Source of the DNA: CAVYTF01 sp963708205
GTDB lineage: Bacteria > Bacteroidota > Bacteroidia > Chitinophagales > Chitinophagaceae
Direction: 5' to 3'
Length of the DNA stretch: 64,000 nt
Assembly: GCA_963708205.1 (NCBI GenBank)
Contig: OY970196.1
Location: forward strand, 124,001 to 188,000
Shown piece by piece: positions 63,514 to 64,000 of the stretch. Within the stretch, counting starts at the first letter, position 1. Every line of letters starts with the position of its first letter. The notes below the pieces were generated by a model. It was not told the DNA's origin and ran no database searches. It was given only the letters and a program-made list of their open reading frames with translations. The translations under genes and the position numbers were made by a program.

Positions 63514-64000
63514 TTTCTTGCAAGCCCATTTTCTGTTTCTATAAAATAATCACCTTCTTTATTTTTCCAAAGTCCATTTTCGAGCTCTATTAGTTTATTT
63601 CCAATTTCATCTACCCATCCTTTTATTGTTGCCGGAACACCAAACATTAAAGCATAGTCAGGAACATTTTTTGTAATAACTGCACCCATTCCGATCATTG
63701 CATATTTTCCTATTGTTATCCCGGGCATTATACTTGCATTAGCGCCAACTGATGCACCTTTTCTTATAATGGTTTTACCGAGATGCTTTCTCATTTTTTT
63801 ACTTCGTGGCTGCGAATCATTTGCAAACGTTGCATTAGGCCCAATAAAAACATCATCTTCTATTTCTATTCCATCCCATAAATAAACACCACATTTTACG
63901 GTAACATTATTGCCAATAATAACATCATTTTCTATAAAAGTGTTTGCATTGATATTGCAATTTTTACCAACTACAGCTTTCTCCAGCACAATACTGAATT
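63510..64000 (-). CDS. Hexapeptide-repeat N-acetyltransferase (FdtC/QdtC-like), 5' end outside window
   Basis: Left-handed beta-helix: repeated [IV]-G-x-[NG] hexapeptides (VVGKNCNI, VIIGNNVTV, DVFIGPNATF, SVGANASI, TIGKYAMI), then KNVPDYALMFGVPATIKGW as the C-terminal helix and AHxHG-like turn region. The frame stays open to the right edge: codons before the GTG at 63989 read FSIVLEKAVVG, matching the family's QF-VVLEGAVIG, so the gene extends beyond the window and the GTG is internal. It acetylates the 3-amino group. Overlaps the aminotransferase by 4 bp. Confidence 0.85.
   Translation of the reverse strand, partial: FSIVLEKAVVGKNCNINANTFIENDVIIGNNVTVKCGVYLWDGIEIEDDVFIGPNATFANDSQPRSKKMRKHLGKTIIRKGASVGANASIMPGITIGKYAMIGMGAVITKNVPDYALMFGVPATIKGWVDEIGNKLIELENGLWKNKEGDYFIETENGLARK

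Noticed and set aside
63987..63989. GTG as the true start of the acetyltransferase
   Set aside because: The frame continues to the window edge with residues conserved in the family.

Overview
The window is AT-rich chromosomal DNA from a member of the Bacteroidota, most likely a Chitinophagaceae-type soil or freshwater bacterium. The evidence is: secreted proteins with type IX secretion (T9SS) C-terminal sorting domains, putative promoters of the Bacteroidota form (TTTG near -33, TAnnTTTG near -7), many small Bacteroidota-specific families (KTSC, DUF6526, DUF6600, a membrane-anchored YheO-type PAS protein), a SpmA-SpmB fusion, and frequent TTG start codons. No ribosomal RNA, CRISPR array, prophage or intact insertion sequence was seen.

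Layout. 1-8.4 kb: the 3' end of a methyltransferase, a run of small stress or membrane proteins (CsbD, SemiSWEET), a pentameric ligand-gated ion channel homologue, a single-domain response regulator, tRNA-Asp, accA, dapA, a KTSC protein, a ClC Cl-/H+ exchanger and a YncE-like propeller. 8.4-25.6 kb: a large T9SS-exported subtilase and a second T9SS cargo, a PIG-L deacetylase next to a glycosyltransferase, a sulfatase, two small coiled-coil paralogues (a third is at 12.2 kb), a thiolase, an RlpA-like protein and a DUF6600 protein. 25.6-36.8 kb: a giant TamB-like protein, DinB-like and gamma-glutamyltransferase genes, then small membrane and housekeeping proteins. 36.9-38.8 kb is an accessory patch. 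A 27-bp palindromic element occurs in inverted orientation on both sides of a two-gene unit (a PD-(D/E)XK nuclease with a one-base frameshift, and a one-TM membrane protein), followed by an array of fourteen 21-bp repeats. 38.9-42.9 kb: an SDR, a YcxB-like protein, a SpmAB fusion and ychF.

42.9-64.0 kb is one compact minus-strand cluster for a cell-surface polysaccharide, transcribed from the right edge leftwards. It holds the end of an FdtC/QdtC-like N-acetyltransferase, an FdtB/QdtB-like aminotransferase, a GT11 fucosyltransferase, a GT-B protein, five GT4 and one GT2 glycosyltransferases, two methyltransferases, an AsnB-type amidotransferase, a Wzy/WaaL-like polymerase or ligase, a GNAT, a second DegT aminotransferase, a PglC-like initiating phosphoglycosyltransferase, a WbpM/CapD-like 4,6-dehydratase and a CpsB/YwqE tyrosine phosphatase. 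Most junctions overlap by a few bases, so it looks like one operon. Flippase and export genes are not in the window and probably lie to the right.

The most unusual features are: the frameshifted nuclease plus membrane-protein pair between inverted palindromes; two unrelated iterated-palindrome arrays that share an exact 21-bp period (23.6 and 38.5 kb); the bacterial Cys-loop-type receptor; and a set of TTG-initiated genes, several of them forced by in-frame stops just upstream.
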